From: Mangrovimonas xylaniphaga
GTDB taxonomy: Bacteria; Bacteroidota; Bacteroidia; Flavobacteriales; Flavobacteriaceae
NCBI RefSeq assembly: GCF_001280435.1
Contig: NZ_LBIP01000019.1
Span: 62,001-126,000, forward strand
DNA length: 64,000 nucleotides
Reading direction: 5' to 3'
The notes beneath the pieces were generated by a model that was not told where the DNA came from, ran no database searches, and saw nothing but the letters and a program-made list of their open reading frames with translations. Position numbers and translations under genes: made by a program. This document shows, in pieces, positions 19,393-29,019 of this stretch (positions are counted from its first letter, which is position 1; each line of letters starts with the position of its first letter).

Positions 19393-19587
19393 TTAAATAT
19401 CTTCTTGGTCTCTTAAGTTTTGGATATAAGAAGCTTTTTGAATTTCACGTCGTCTTCTTACGGACGGCTTCGTGAAAAATTGCCCCTCTCTTAAGTTTTG
19501 CATCACCTTGACATTTCTGTGCTTACGCTTGTATCGCTTCAATGCACGTTCAATACTTTCGCCTTCTTTAATTACAATTTTTATCAT
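19393..19587 (-). CDS. rpsU: 30S ribosomal protein S21
   Basis: A 64-aa basic protein with the S21 pattern: IKIVIKEGESIERALKRYKRK at the N-terminus, then FTKPSVRRRREIQKA. S21 lies near the anti-Shine-Dalgarno end of 16S rRNA, and in Bacteroidota it helps occlude that sequence, consistent with the lack of Shine-Dalgarno sequences seen here. Confidence 0.96.
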   Translation of the reverse strand: MIKIVIKEGESIERALKRYKRKHRNVKVMQNLREGQFFTKPSVRRRREIQKASYIQNLRDQEDI

Positions 19588-19708
19588 AGATATTTAAATT
19601 TGTTAACCCTCAATGTAATTTTTTAATTGAACTGTGCAAGTAAAACATGAAAACTTTACATAATTTATATTGAAACTAGTTTAAGGTGTTTAATTTTAGT
19701 AGTTTATA

Positions 19709-22348
19709 TTAGTTGTCGGATTTCTCTTTTTTCTTACCAAACAAGCCTCCCAAAATGTCTTTTACGCCTTCGGTAATGGCTTCTTCTGTTTTGCTGCTAT
19801 CACCTGTTGCATTATTGGAAGTATCAGGAGTTTCTTCTTTGGAATTGCTTCCCATCAATCCTCCCAATAAATCCTTCACTTGGTCAGATCCTGAATTGAT
19901 GAGTTTGTTTTTTTGCATTTCCACCAATTGTTTTGTCAAATTGGAAGCGGCACTGGTCAAATCTGTTGAGATTTTAGGACTTGCATAAGTCCCTCCAATA
20001 TTAGCCGAAATAGGAACGGTCATGTTTTTAACATCCTTGTCATCCATTTTGGCAAGTAGTTTATTCACATCGCTTCCCAAATATTTCGCAGGGACATTAA
20101 AGACTGTATTGTAGGCTAAAGACATGTCAAATCCATGAGATCCGGAAACTTCAATATCAATGTCTTCATATTTAATATGGAAAGGTTTTACGTTTACTTT
20201 TCCATCGGCAAACTCCAATTTGGTTTTAAGATCCTTTAAATCCAGTTTGTCAAAATCTATAAAGGACATTTCGTCTTTCAACTTGTTCAGTACAGGGCCT
20301 TCTTTTGGCTCTATTTTAGAGGTCAAAAGTTCCATAGCAGCATTTCCCGTTACGGAATTCAGGTCAGGAGCCAAGTCGCTGTTAAGCGCTCCAGAAAGAT
20401 TGATGCTGGAATTCATCTGTCCTTGTAATGCTTTTGCAATTGGAGCCAATGCCTGAAACAATTGCAGGTCATTAAAGGATTGGGCAATGTCAAAATTAGA
20501 AGCGCCTAATTTGAAATCGAAGGTCGGTGTCTCCGTTTTGGTAGAAACCGTTCCGTCAATTGCCAACTTCCCTTGGAAAATATCACTGCTCATATCAGAC
20601 AAAATCGCCTGTTGGTCTTTAATGGTCAAGGTTCCTTTAACGTTTTTAAGGTTCAGGTTGTCATAGACTACAGTATTGGCCTGGGCTGAAATTTTACAAT
20701 CCAAAAAGTCTGGGATTTTTAGGGTTTCCGTAGTTTGTGGCTCTGTTTGGGTTTCCGTTTCAACAGAAGTGTCTTCTGTCATAAAATCATTCACTACAAA
20801 TTTGTTAGAGCTCAAATTGAAATTCCCTTGAAGTGTCTTTTCGCTAAATACAAAGCCCATAAAATTATTAAGAGTTCCCGAGGCCTTAAAATCGGAGTTG
20901 CCGGTCTTGGCATCAAAGGTATTTAAGGAAACACTTTGAGGAGAAAATGACAGGTCTGCCTTTGCAATTTCTACAGGGTTCAGCATACTTTCCGAAGAAA
21001 ATACAACGTCTGTAATATTTAAGTTTCCATTGGCCTTAATGCGTTCGTAGGCATTTGTTTCCAAAGCATTCATATCGAAAGCCGTTTGAATGTTGGCTTT
21101 TAGGATACCACTTAATTCCTCTTCCAATTGCAGAGGATAGGCCTTGGAGATATTTCCTAAATTCAAGGTGCCCTCTGCTTTGGCAATTACAGCCATGTTT
21201 TTGGTCAAGTTTTTAATAGTTGCCGACGATTTAAAGATGTCTTGGTCAATCTTAAAATTCAAAGCATCGATGGCAACATACGTGTCGTCCGGATTACCAG
21301 TGCTGTTTTTAACCGTGGTATTTATTTGGATGTTTTCAACCCTTTTTGGTAGGTCAGGATATTTAAAGGACGCATTGTTGGAAATCATGGTAATATCCAA
21401 GGTTGGGATCGTGGTTTCGGAAAGCTGACCTTTTACAATTCCTGATAATTTGAAATCTCCATTGGTTTCTACGCCATTTAAGTCTTTGGCATAGGCTTCT
21501 GGTACCAAAGCCAACAAATCCTTGAATGAAGATCCTGGGTTTTCAAACGTAATGTCCAATTCCTGTGCATTTTCCAACAGTTTTACATAACCGTCAAATT
21601 GCAATGGCAAAGCGTTGATGTAGCCTTTGTTGTCCTTAAAGGTGTACATGTTCTGTTTCAAATCCAATCCAATAACTGCATCAAGTTTCAAATGCATGTT
21701 AGAAAGGTATTGGGTGCTGTCCATTGCGAAGTTGATGAATAAGTCTGTATTGGTGTCCAATTGTGAGCGTTCCGCAGAGAACTGTCCTTTTCCAGAGTGG
21801 TTAAGGTTGGCAACACGTACTTCCATGTTTGAAGAGGCGTCCACATAGTTCAAGTTGGTATTGCTGATACTGTAATCTTGAATGTCGATTGTGAAATTTC
21901 CACTGTTTTCTGTGGAAGGGTCTTCGGAGGAAGGTGTGTCGCTTTCTTTGGCAATGTCGTAATTGCTGTTCCCTTCTTTATCGGTTAGAATATTCACCAA
22001 AGCGTCATCAATACTAAAACTGCTAATGGCAAGTGGCTCGGTTTCGAAATCCTTAAAAAGTTCCATGATGGACATGTTCAAGGCAATAGATTTTACTGAA
22101 GCTAAGGTTTCGCCTTCAAAAGGCGCCAAATTGGTAATGGATAAATTGTCAATTGTGACATGAGCCTTCGGAAAGTTGCTGATGAGACTCAGGTTAACAT
22201 CCTCGAATTCAACCTTGGCATTCAGATTGTCATTTAAGGTTGTTTTGATCATGTCCTTGATTTGGGACTGAAACAGTAATGGGATGGCAACTAGCAATGC
22301 AATGATTACAACAATGATAATTCCAATAATTTTAAATACTTTTTTCAT
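19709..22348 (-). CDS. AsmA-like (bridge-type) envelope protein
   Basis: An 879-aa protein anchored by one N-terminal membrane helix (IIGIIIVVIIALLVAIPLL). A long periplasmic part of beta-strand repeats contains AsmA features: NLSLISNFPKAHVTIDNLSI near the N-terminus and LTSKIEPKEGPVLNKLKDEMSFIDFDKLDL ... DIEVSGSHGFD in the C-terminal AsmA_2 region. A low-complexity Ser/Glu/Lys tail ends it. AsmA-like proteins are proposed to carry phospholipid or affect outer-membrane assembly; the exact role here is unknown. It stands alone. Confidence 0.85.
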   Translation of the reverse strand: MKKVFKIIGIIIVVIIALLVAIPLLFQSQIKDMIKTTLNDNLNAKVEFEDVNLSLISNFPKAHVTIDNLSITNLAPFEGETLASVKSIALNMSIMELFKDFETEPLAISSFSIDDALVNILTDKEGNSNYDIAKESDTPSSEDPSTENSGNFTIDIQDYSISNTNLNYVDASSNMEVRVANLNHSGKGQFSAERSQLDTNTDLFINFAMDSTQYLSNMHLKLDAVIGLDLKQNMYTFKDNKGYINALPLQFDGYVKLLENAQELDITFENPGSSFKDLLALVPEAYAKDLNGVETNGDFKLSGIVKGQLSETTIPTLDITMISNNASFKYPDLPKRVENIQINTTVKNSTGNPDDTYVAIDALNFKIDQDIFKSSATIKNLTKNMAVIAKAEGTLNLGNISKAYPLQLEEELSGILKANIQTAFDMNALETNAYERIKANGNLNITDVVFSSESMLNPVEIAKADLSFSPQSVSLNTFDAKTGNSDFKASGTLNNFMGFVFSEKTLQGNFNLSSNKFVVNDFMTEDTSVETETQTEPQTTETLKIPDFLDCKISAQANTVVYDNLNLKNVKGTLTIKDQQAILSDMSSDIFQGKLAIDGTVSTKTETPTFDFKLGASNFDIAQSFNDLQLFQALAPIAKALQGQMNSSINLSGALNSDLAPDLNSVTGNAAMELLTSKIEPKEGPVLNKLKDEMSFIDFDKLDLKDLKTKLEFADGKVNVKPFHIKYEDIDIEVSGSHGFDMSLAYNTVFNVPAKYLGSDVNKLLAKMDDKDVKNMTVPISANIGGTYASPKISTDLTSAASNLTKQLVEMQKNKLINSGSDQVKDLLGGLMGSNSKEETPDTSNNATGDSSKTEEAITEGVKDILGGLFGKKKEKSDN

Positions 22349-22433
22349 AGGTGTTGAGTAGGTTTGTGTAAAGATATACGTATCTGCTTATAGATTGGTT
22401 GGGGATTGAAATGTTTAATAAAACTTTAGGAAT

Positions 22434-23138
22434 TTAGACAAGTTGGAGTTCTTCGTTTACCTCCAGTTGGAACCGTCTTTTCATGATATAAACGCCCAAA
22501 TACAAAAATGGTGTGTCGCACAGTGCTACAATGACTTTGAATAAAACGCCTGACACCAATAGGCCTGTAAAATTGGTCCATTCAATGATATGAAAGGAGC
22601 ACAAGAGGAATACAATGGTAAAGGTGTCTATGAACTGCGAGAACCAAGTTGAAAAATTGTTGCGTAGCCAAAGATGCTTGCCTTTGGTAAGCCGTTTCCA
22701 AAAATGGTATACTTGAATGTCAATAAATTGGGCAAATAAATAGGCGAGCATGCTAGCGCAAACGGCGATGGCTGAATTCCCAAACACATGGGCAAACGTA
22801 TCATCTTTTACATGCGACCAAGACGTGGCGGGCACTGCATTGGCCACCAAAATAATCAGTAACGAAAATACGGAAGCAAAAATTCCTGTAAGTACCACTT
22901 GGTTCGCTCTTTTTTTGCCGTAAATCTCACTAATTAGGTCGGTAATCAAAAAGGTGATTGGGTAGGGAAGAATGCCCACCGATATTTCAAAAAGTTTGGT
23001 ATTGAACACTTCAATATGGAGGGGATACCAATAAAAAAACTTCTGAAAAATGAGGTTGGAAACTACCAATGACGTGATAAATAAAGCTGCCAATATCAGA
23101 TAAATGCGTTGTGCCGCGAGTTTGTCTTTTAAAGTCAT
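22434..23138 (-). CDS. queuosine precursor transporter (YhhQ/VUT family)
   Basis: A 234-aa membrane protein with about six helices. It shows the family features YPITFLITDLISEIYGKKRANQVV after the second helix and NNFSTWFSQFIDTFTIVFLLC later. Proteins of this family import 7-cyano-7-deazaguanine or related bases for tRNA queuosine. Divergent from folK with 73 bp between starts. Confidence 0.9.
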   Translation of the reverse strand: MTLKDKLAAQRIYLILAALFITSLVVSNLIFQKFFYWYPLHIEVFNTKLFEISVGILPYPITFLITDLISEIYGKKRANQVVLTGIFASVFSLLIILVANAVPATSWSHVKDDTFAHVFGNSAIAVCASMLAYLFAQFIDIQVYHFWKRLTKGKHLWLRNNFSTWFSQFIDTFTIVFLLCSFHIIEWTNFTGLLVSGVLFKVIVALCDTPFLYLGVYIMKRRFQLEVNEELQLV

Positions 23139-23211
23139 ATTTTATTTGTGGATAAATACGTTTTGTAAATATAAAGGATTAATATTTCTTTTAGTTACTT
23201 TGACCCTGATT

Positions 23212-24345
23212 ATGGATAAAGCGCACACATTTTACATTGCATTGGGGAGCAATACCAGAGACCGTTTTCAACATCTTCAAAAGGCTATTAATGTCATTTT
23301 TGAACGTATTGGAAGGGTAGACCGCATTGCCAAAGTGTACAATACACCTGCTTTGGGATTTGAGGGAGACGATTTTTTGAATACCTGTATTTCGGTGGTG
23401 TCGAAGTTGGCTCCAGAGGAAGTCATGCAAGAATTATTGAGTATTGAAAAAGAGTTGGGACGCACGCGTTCTGAGCAATCGGGGTATGCATCCAGACCTA
23501 TTGATTTGGATGTGATTTTAATTGATGATTTGGTGCTGGATTCAGAAAGTTTGATCATTCCGCATCCTCGCATGCAGTTACGCCAATTTGTATTGCAACC
23601 CTTGAATGATATTGCTTCGGAAGTAATCCATCCAGTTTTGCAACAAAGTGTTGGGGGTTTGACTCGTTTATGTGAAGATGATAGTGACGTGCGGTCTATT
23701 GACGCTACTTTGCAGAATCCGATGGAGGCTTATGGATTTTCGTCTAAAAACTATATTGCTATTGAAGGAAATATAGGGGCTGGTAAAACCAGTTTGGCGA
23801 CGATGATCTCTGAAGATTTTAATGCGAAGCTTATTTTGGAGCGCTTTGCAGACAATCCGTTTTTGCCGAAGTTCTATCAAGAACCACAGCGCTATGCCTT
23901 TGCCTTGGAGATGTCGTTTTTGGCCGATCGCTATCAGCAGATCAGTGATGATTTGTCGCAGTTGGATTTGTTTAGGGATTTTATTGTGAGCGATTATGAT
24001 GTATTTAAATCTTTGATATTTTCAAAAGTGACTTTAATGGAGGATGAATTTAAGCTGTATCGAAAGCTTTTTTACTTGATGTATAAGGACATTGCCAAGC
24101 CTGAGCTGTATGTTTATTTGTATCAAAAAATTGACAGACTTCAGCAAAATATTCGCAAACGTGGTCGAGATTACGAGCAGCAGATAGAGGATGCATACTT
24201 GGAGAAAATCAATGCGGGGTATTTGGAGTTTCTGCGGAATCAAAATGAACTCAACGTAAAGATTATTGATATCACTGATCGGGATTTTGTAGTTAATAGA
24301 GCCGATTATCTTTGGTTGTTAAAAGAAATAAACGATGGTATTTAG
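23212..24345 (+). CDS. folK: bifunctional HPPK (FolK) - deoxynucleoside kinase fusion
   Basis: A 377-aa two-domain enzyme. Residues ~1-165 are 6-hydroxymethyl-7,8-dihydropterin pyrophosphokinase of folate synthesis, with FYIALGSNTRDR, LGRTRSEQSGYASRPIDLDVILID and HPRMQLRQFVLQPL. Residues ~175-377 are a deoxynucleoside kinase with P-loop IEGNIGAGKTSLATMI, ERFADNPFLPKFY and a DRLQQNIRKRGRDYE lid. An open frame runs back to 23104 but overlaps the divergent gene; ATG 23212 is the sensible start. Such fusions are frequent in Flavobacteriia. The next gene starts 11 bp before its stop. Confidence 0.93.
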   Translation: MDKAHTFYIALGSNTRDRFQHLQKAINVIFERIGRVDRIAKVYNTPALGFEGDDFLNTCISVVSKLAPEEVMQELLSIEKELGRTRSEQSGYASRPIDLDVILIDDLVLDSESLIIPHPRMQLRQFVLQPLNDIASEVIHPVLQQSVGGLTRLCEDDSDVRSIDATLQNPMEAYGFSSKNYIAIEGNIGAGKTSLATMISEDFNAKLILERFADNPFLPKFYQEPQRYAFALEMSFLADRYQQISDDLSQLDLFRDFIVSDYDVFKSLIFSKVTLMEDEFKLYRKLFYLMYKDIAKPELYVYLYQKIDRLQQNIRKRGRDYEQQIEDAYLEKINAGYLEFLRNQNELNVKIIDITDRDFVVNRADYLWLLKEINDGI

Positions 24346-24814
24346 GATTGTTCAACAACCGGACCTAAAGTTGGTGGGGATGCGTTCCAAGGTTTCTTTT
24401 GAAACCATGGGGCTGGAAACCGCAAGGTTAGGTAGGGAGTTGATGCCAAGGCTAGCTGAGATTTCATCCCGAATTGGCGAGTATACTTGGTCGGTTCAGG
24501 TTTATGAGTCTTTTAATTTTGAAACCCTGAGTCCTCAAACCCAATTTGACAAATGGATAGGTGTTGAGGTGGAAAATTTTGATAACATGCCAGAAGGTTT
24601 GGAATCTTTAGTAATTAAAGGCGGCAAATACTTTGTGTTCGACTACAAAGGAAGTATAGCCAATTACCCACCCGTTTGGACATCGGTGTTTGAAAAATGG
24701 CTGCCCCAATTGGGATATGCCGTGGATGATCGGCCGCATTTTGAAAAATTGCCGGCATCTTATAATCCGAGGCAGGAGGTAAATGAAGAGGAAATTTGGA
24801 TTCCTATTGGATAG
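24335..24814 (+). CDS. GyrI-like / effector-binding domain protein
   Basis: A 159-aa stand-alone GyrI-like (AraC effector-binding fold) protein: FRIVQQPDLKLVGMRSKVSFE at the start, WIGVEVENFDNMPEGLESLVIKGGKYFVFDYKG in the middle and a final IWIPIG strand. Such proteins bind small hydrophobic ligands or modulate gyrase; the role here is unknown. It overlaps folK-dNK by 11 bp, so the two are translationally coupled. Confidence 0.85.
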   Translation: MVFRIVQQPDLKLVGMRSKVSFETMGLETARLGRELMPRLAEISSRIGEYTWSVQVYESFNFETLSPQTQFDKWIGVEVENFDNMPEGLESLVIKGGKYFVFDYKGSIANYPPVWTSVFEKWLPQLGYAVDDRPHFEKLPASYNPRQEVNEEEIWIPIG

Positions 24815-24825
24815 TTTTCTTGCGC

Positions 24826-25362
24826 TTATTTCAGTGCTTTCAGCTTACTAAACACATCCCAAACCACCACACCGCAACTCACGGAAATATTCAAGGAGTG
24901 CTTGGTGCCGTATTGCGGAATTTCCAATACCATGTCGCTGGCAGAAACCACTTTTTGAGCAACGCCTTTTACTTCGTTACCGAATACCAAAGCATATCTA
25001 GTGTTGGCTTCAGGAGTAAAATCATTCAGCATCACAGCATTTTCAGCTTGTTCAATGGAAACCACTTTGACGTTTTCAGCTTGTAGTTTTTCCACGACTT
25101 CCATAGTGTCTTTGGCATATTCCCAAGTTACTGTATCGGTACTGCCCAAAGCTGTTTTGTGAATGTCCTTATGAGGTGGGGTAGCCGTAATGCCGCAGAG
25201 GTAAATTTTTTCAACCAAAAAGGCATCGCTGGTTCTAAATACCGAACCAATGTTGTTCAAACTTCTAATGTTGTCCAAGACGATGATGAGCGGTGTTTTT
25301 TCTGAGGTTTTAAATTCTTCAACACTCAGGCGGTCCAATTCGCTGTTTTTTAACTTTCGCAT
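24826..25362 (-). CDS. TrmH/SpoU-family RNA 2'-O-methyltransferase
   Basis: A 178-aa SPOUT methyltransferase with the three motifs NIRSLNNIGSVFRTSDAF, LVFGNEVKGV and LEIPQYGTKHSLNISVSCGVVVWD. It transfers methyl from SAM to a ribose 2'-OH in tRNA or rRNA; the target nucleotide cannot be read from sequence. It has no extra N-terminal RNA-binding domain, so it is a minimal member. Convergent with the GyrI-like gene. Confidence 0.92.
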   Translation of the reverse strand: MRKLKNSELDRLSVEEFKTSEKTPLIIVLDNIRSLNNIGSVFRTSDAFLVEKIYLCGITATPPHKDIHKTALGSTDTVTWEYAKDTMEVVEKLQAENVKVVSIEQAENAVMLNDFTPEANTRYALVFGNEVKGVAQKVVSASDMVLEIPQYGTKHSLNISVSCGVVVWDVFSKLKALK

Positions 25363-25639
25363 GTGCTTACTTTAGGGTCAAAAATCTGTAGGATGAGACT
25401 GTTTTTTGTAGGTTCCAAGCAGGGTTTGTTGCATGGAAATTATCAACAGGATGTAAATAACTTCTAAGGGTTCCATTTTAAAAACCATCAAAATATAAGT
25501 ACATTAGCCATCCTTAATTCTACTTGTTTTCGGTACATTTTCAAGGATGAAAAGACAGGAGATATCTGGTGTTTTCATTGTAATTCAAAATGTATCGAGG
25601 ATTATGAAGCAAAAATAATACTTATAAATCAATTTACAC

Positions 25640-28252
25640 TTGGCAAAAAAAGCTAAAAAAGAAACCCCGTTAATGAAGCAGTACAACAGTATTAAGGCTA
25701 AATACCCTGATGCCCTGTTGTTGTTTAGAGTTGGAGATTTTTATGAGACCTTCGGGGAGGATGCCGTTAAGGCAGCTAAAATTTTGGACATTATTTTGAC
25801 CAAACGCGGTGCTGGAAGTGAGAGTGAAACAGAGCTGGCTGGATTTCCGCACCATTCCATGAATACCTATTTGCCCAAGTTGGTAAAGGCGGGGGAACGT
25901 GTGGCCATCTGCGACCAATTGGAAGATCCCAAACAAACGAAGACCATTGTAAAACGTGGAGTTACCGAACTGGTAACGCCAGGGGTTGCGCTTAACGATG
26001 ATATTTTGCATTCCAAAACTAATAACTTTTTGGCGGCGGTGTGTTTTGGTAGAAATGTAATGGGCGTGTCGTTTTTGGATGTGTCTACGGGAGAGTTTTT
26101 GATCTCGCAGGGAAATGCCGAATATGTAGATAAGTTGCTTCAAAATTTTAGTCCAAGTGAGGTATTGGTGTCCAAGCCAAAACGCAACGAATTCAAAAGT
26201 GTGTTTGGAGAAGATTTCCATACGTTCTATTTGGAGGATTGGGTGTTTAAGGATGATTATGCCAATGAAACCCTATTGAAACATTTCAATACAAAATCCT
26301 TAAAAGGGTTTGGAGTGGAAGATCTCTATGAAGGAATTGTGGCTTCAGGAGCTATTTTGCATTATTTGGGAGAAACCCAGCACCACAAATTACAACATAT
26401 CACCTCCATTCAGCGTGTGACACAAAAGGAACATGTATGGATGGATCGATTTACCATTAAGAATCTGGAACTCTACCATTCCACGAACCAAAATGCAGTG
26501 ACCTTGGTTGAGGTAATTGATAAAACCATTTCCCCTATGGGAGGGCGTTTGCTCAAACGCTGGTTGGCATTGCCGTTGGTGGATTTGGGGAAAATACAGG
26601 AACGACATGAGGTGGTGGAACACCTTAAAGACGAGTCGGTGTTACTAGGAAAAGTTCAGGGGCACATTAAGCATATTGGCGATTTGGAGCGTTTGATCTC
26701 CAAAGTGGCCACAGGTAAGATCAATCCCCGTGAGGTCATTCAACTTAAGAATGCCTTGGAAGCTATTGTGCCTATTAAAGCCATGCTTTCTGGAAGTAGT
26801 AATGCAGCGCTTGAAAAGTTGGGCAATGCCTTGCAGATGTGTGAAGAGTTGCGCCAACGTATTAAAGGGATTTTAAATGAAGAAGCGCCTGTAAATATTT
26901 TGAAGGGAAATTCCATTTCCTCGGATTATTCAGCGGAATTGAAAGAACTGCGAGAGTTGTCCACTTCAGGGAAGGATTATTTGGATAACATGTTGGAGCG
27001 TGAAAGCGAGCGTACAGGAATTACATCTTTGAAGATTGCTTCCAACAATGTGTTTGGTTATTATATAGAGGTAAGAAATACACATAAAGATAAAGTTCCT
27101 GCGGAATGGATAAGAAAGCAAACGCTGGTAAATGCCGAGCGTTATATTACCGAGGAACTCAAGGAATACGAAGCCAAAATTTTGGGAGCTGAAGAGCGTA
27201 TTTTGGCTATAGAGCAGCAATTGTTTGCGGAATTGGTAAGTTGGATTGGTTTGTTTATTCAGCCTGTGCAAAAGAATGCCTCGTTGATTGCCCAATTGGA
27301 TTGCTTGTGCGGATTCGCCCAATTGGCCTTGGAACGCAACTATACACGTCCCGAGGTGAACGATACCCATGTTTTGGATATTAAAAATGGAAGGCACCCA
27401 GTTATTGAGCAACAGTTGCCTCACGGCGAAGCTTATATTGCCAATGATGTGTTTTTAGATAGAGACCAACAACAGATCATCATGATTACGGGGCCTAACA
27501 TGTCCGGTAAGTCGGCAATTTTGAGACAAACCGCCCTCATCGTGCTTTTGGCGCAAATAGGAAGTTTTGTGCCGGCCGAAGCGGCGAGTATTGGGCTTAC
27601 GGATAAGATTTTTACGAGAGTAGGTGCCAGTGATAACATTTCTATGGGAGAATCGACCTTTATGGTAGAGATGAACGAAACCGCCTCTATTTTGAACAAT
27701 GTGTCCGATCGTAGTTTGGTGCTTTTGGATGAGATTGGTCGTGGAACCAGTACCTATGACGGTATTTCCATTGCTTGGGCCATCAGTGAGTATTTGCACG
27801 AACATCCAAGTCGCGCCAAAACCTTATTCGCTACCCATTACCACGAGCTGAACGAAATGGCAGAAACCTTCGAACGCATTAAAAACTTCAACGTTTCTGT
27901 AAAGGAATTAAAAGACAATGTGCTTTTCTTGAGAAAGCTTGTAGAGGGAGGTAGTGCTCACAGTTTCGGAATCCATGTAGCTAAAATGGCGGGAATGCCA
28001 CAGCAGGTGATCCACAGAGCCAACAAAATTCTAAAGCAATTGGAGAAATCGCATTCCAGTGAGGAGCTTACGGATAAGGTGAAAAACCTTAATGACGAGA
28101 TGCAATTGAGCTTTTTTAATCTTGATGATCCGTTGTTGGAGCAGATCCGGGAGGAGATTGTAACTACCGATATTGATACCTTAACACCGGTGGAAGCCCT
28201 AATGAAGCTGAACGATATAAAACGTATGTTGCTGAAAAAGAAACAGGCGTAA
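25640..28252 (+). CDS. mutS: DNA mismatch repair protein MutS
   Basis: An 870-aa MutS. The N-terminal mismatch-recognition motif is [14 protein letters not shown]; connector, lever and clamp domains follow. The ATPase has Walker [27 protein letters not shown], Walker [17 protein letters not shown] and THYHELNEM. The start is TTG at 25640 because no in-frame ATG exists between the upstream stop (25625) and the conserved N-terminus; the first internal Met is residue 12. The 277 bp upstream hold no clear gene. Confidence 0.96.
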   Translation: MAKKAKKETPLMKQYNSIKAKYPDALLLFRVGDFYETFGEDAVKAAKILDIILTKRGAGSESETELAGFPHHSMNTYLPKLVKAGERVAICDQLEDPKQTKTIVKRGVTELVTPGVALNDDILHSKTNNFLAAVCFGRNVMGVSFLDVSTGEFLISQGNAEYVDKLLQNFSPSEVLVSKPKRNEFKSVFGEDFHTFYLEDWVFKDDYANETLLKHFNTKSLKGFGVEDLYEGIVASGAILHYLGETQHHKLQHITSIQRVTQKEHVWMDRFTIKNLELYHSTNQNAVTLVEVIDKTISPMGGRLLKRWLALPLVDLGKIQERHEVVEHLKDESVLLGKVQGHIKHIGDLERLISKVATGKINPREVIQLKNALEAIVPIKAMLSGSSNAALEKLGNALQMCEELRQRIKGILNEEAPVNILKGNSISSDYSAELKELRELSTSGKDYLDNMLERESERTGITSLKIASNNVFGYYIEVRNTHKDKVPAEWIRKQTLVNAERYITEELKEYEAKILGAEERILAIEQQLFAELVSWIGLFIQPVQKNASLIAQLDCLCGFAQLALERNYTRPEVNDTHVLDIKNGRHPVIEQQLPHGEAYIANDVFLDRDQQQIIMITGPNMSGKSAILRQTALIVLLAQIGSFVPAEAASIGLTDKIFTRVGASDNISMGESTFMVEMNETASILNNVSDRSLVLLDEIGRGTSTYDGISIAWAISEYLHEHPSRAKTLFATHYHELNEMAETFERIKNFNVSVKELKDNVLFLRKLVEGGSAHSFGIHVAKMAGMPQQVIHRANKILKQLEKSHSSEELTDKVKNLNDEMQLSFFNLDDPLLEQIREEIVTTDIDTLTPVEALMKLNDIKRMLLKKKQA

Positions 28253-28281
28253 AAAAAATAAATATTTTTATTGAAAAAGGC

Positions 28282-28311
28282 TTTGCATTTCTAAGAATTG
28301 TATTAAATTTG
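28282..28311 (+). promoter_or_regulatory. promoter of the tRNA-Gly/tRNA-Leu operon
   Basis: TTTG at 28282-28285, an 18-bp spacer and TAAATTTG at 28304-28311 match the Bacteroidota -33/-7 consensus, about 45 bp before the tRNA-Gly 5' end. Confidence 0.65.
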
Positions 28312-28356
28312 CCCTCGCAATTGAGATAGACGTTCTTTTAAATAAATTGCTTTATT

Positions 28357-28428
28357 GCGAAAGTAGCTCAGGGGTAGAGCATCACCTTGCCAAGGTGAGG
28401 GTCGCGGGTTCAAATCCCGTCTTTCGCT
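28357..28428 (+). tRNA. tRNA-Gly (anticodon GCC)
   Basis: A complete cloverleaf: acceptor GCGAAAG/CTTTCGC, D arm GCTC...GAGC, anticodon arm TCACC-TTGCCAA-GGTGA with GCC, T arm GCGGG-TTCAAAT-CCCGT, and a single discriminator T. CCA is not encoded. Co-transcribed with tRNA-Leu 20 bp downstream. Confidence 0.96.
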
Positions 28429-28448
28429 CTGAACTATAATGGTAATAC

Positions 28449-28532
28449 GCTGAAGTGGTGGAATTGGTAGACACGTTGGACTTAAAATCCAATGAACATT
28501 AGTTCGTGCGGGTTCAAGTCCCGCCTTCAGTA
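28449..28532 (+). tRNA. tRNA-Leu (anticodon UAA), island integration target
   Basis: A class II tRNA with acceptor GCTGAAG/CTTCAGT (first pair G-T), anticodon stem TTGGA with loop CTTAAAA (anticodon TAA), a variable arm GAACATTAGTTC and T arm GCGGG/CCCGC. CCA is not encoded. Its last 14 nt belong to the 72-bp repeat duplicated at 45884, so the present 3' end was probably supplied or rebuilt by the integrated element. Confidence 0.96.
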
Positions 28533-28590
28533 CTGCAAAAATCCGTAACAGGCTTGTTTATCAAGAAGTTGCGGATTTTTTGTTTTTATA
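28519..28590 (+). repeat. left attachment-site repeat (tRNA-Leu 3' end plus terminator)
   Basis: A 72-bp sequence repeated at 45884-45955 in the same orientation, with differences only at 28551 (G/T) and 28560 (A/G). The first 32 bp (28519-28550) are identical and hold the tRNA 3' end, so strand exchange most likely happened there. Confidence 0.95.
28537..28580 (+). terminator. tRNA-Leu operon terminator (left, island-derived copy)
   Basis: Stem AAAAATCCG-T-AAC / GTT-G-CGGATTTTT (13 bp with one wobble) topped by a small CTTG/CAAG hairpin, ending in a T run. The same structure occurs in the right repeat. Confidence 0.85.
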
Positions 28591-28592
28591 AT

Positions 28593-28600
28593 TGTACGGT
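28593..28600 (+). promoter_or_regulatory. TGTACGGT site at the left island end (possible integrase arm site)
   Basis: TTGTACGGT begins 2 bp inside the left repeat. The same 8-mer TGTACGGT occurs twice at the right end upstream of the integrase (45725 and 45736). A tyrosine integrase with an N-terminal arm-binding domain is expected to bind such sites; binding here is inferred. The remainder up to 28,814 is AT-rich with no gene; TACATTTG at 28748-28755 is a weak -7 candidate for the following operon. Confidence 0.4.
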
Positions 28601-28814
28601 TTCTGTATTGTGGATTATGTTTTATGTAGTTGCTTAATTCTTCTTTTTAGGGCAATATACTATGGAAAACATATGTTTTATCCCTTTCTTATTAACTTGA
28701 TTTACTTAGTAAAAAATAAACCTTCATGTATATTATAAATAAATTATTACATTTGCATAAATATTTAATGAACATATTAAGTATATTTACGTTGCTACCA
28801 ATCAGTTAATAAGG

Positions 28815-29015
28815 ATGACAAAAGAAGAAATTTTAGAAATTGAAGGAGTGTGGACTGCGGAAGAAGTTGCTGGGATAAAAAGTTGGATAAAGGAAGAAGG
28901 AGAAGATGATATCCATGAGCAACATGCTCTAGCAGAAAAACAAGCTAAAACAATTTTGGAAATTGCACATGTAGATTTAAATGAGTTGAAAGTTCCGTTT
29001 ACTTTCAATTTGTAG
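28815..29015 (+). CDS. small acidic protein of unknown function, partner of the cysteine-protease-like gene
   Basis: A 66-aa acidic protein, mostly predicted helical (KEEILEIEGVWTAEEVAGIK, QHALAEKQAKTILEIAHVDL), with no signal peptide or membrane helix. I do not recognise a family. It ends 4 nt before the 512-aa predicted cysteine protease, so the two are surely co-translated. Size, acidity and order are like an inhibitor/antitoxin, ribosomally made substrate or adaptor, but nothing in the sequence decides between these. It is the first gene inside the island next to the tRNA. Confidence 0.75.
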   Translation: MTKEEILEIEGVWTAEEVAGIKSWIKEEGEDDIHEQHALAEKQAKTILEIAHVDLNELKVPFTFNL

Positions 29016-29019
29016 CTAT

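Noticed and set aside
25500-25652. Frame reading WCFHCNSKC-like zinc-ribbon residues just upstream of mutS
   Set aside because: No ATG start, very short, overlaps the mutS start in another frame; it could be a remnant but cannot be supported.
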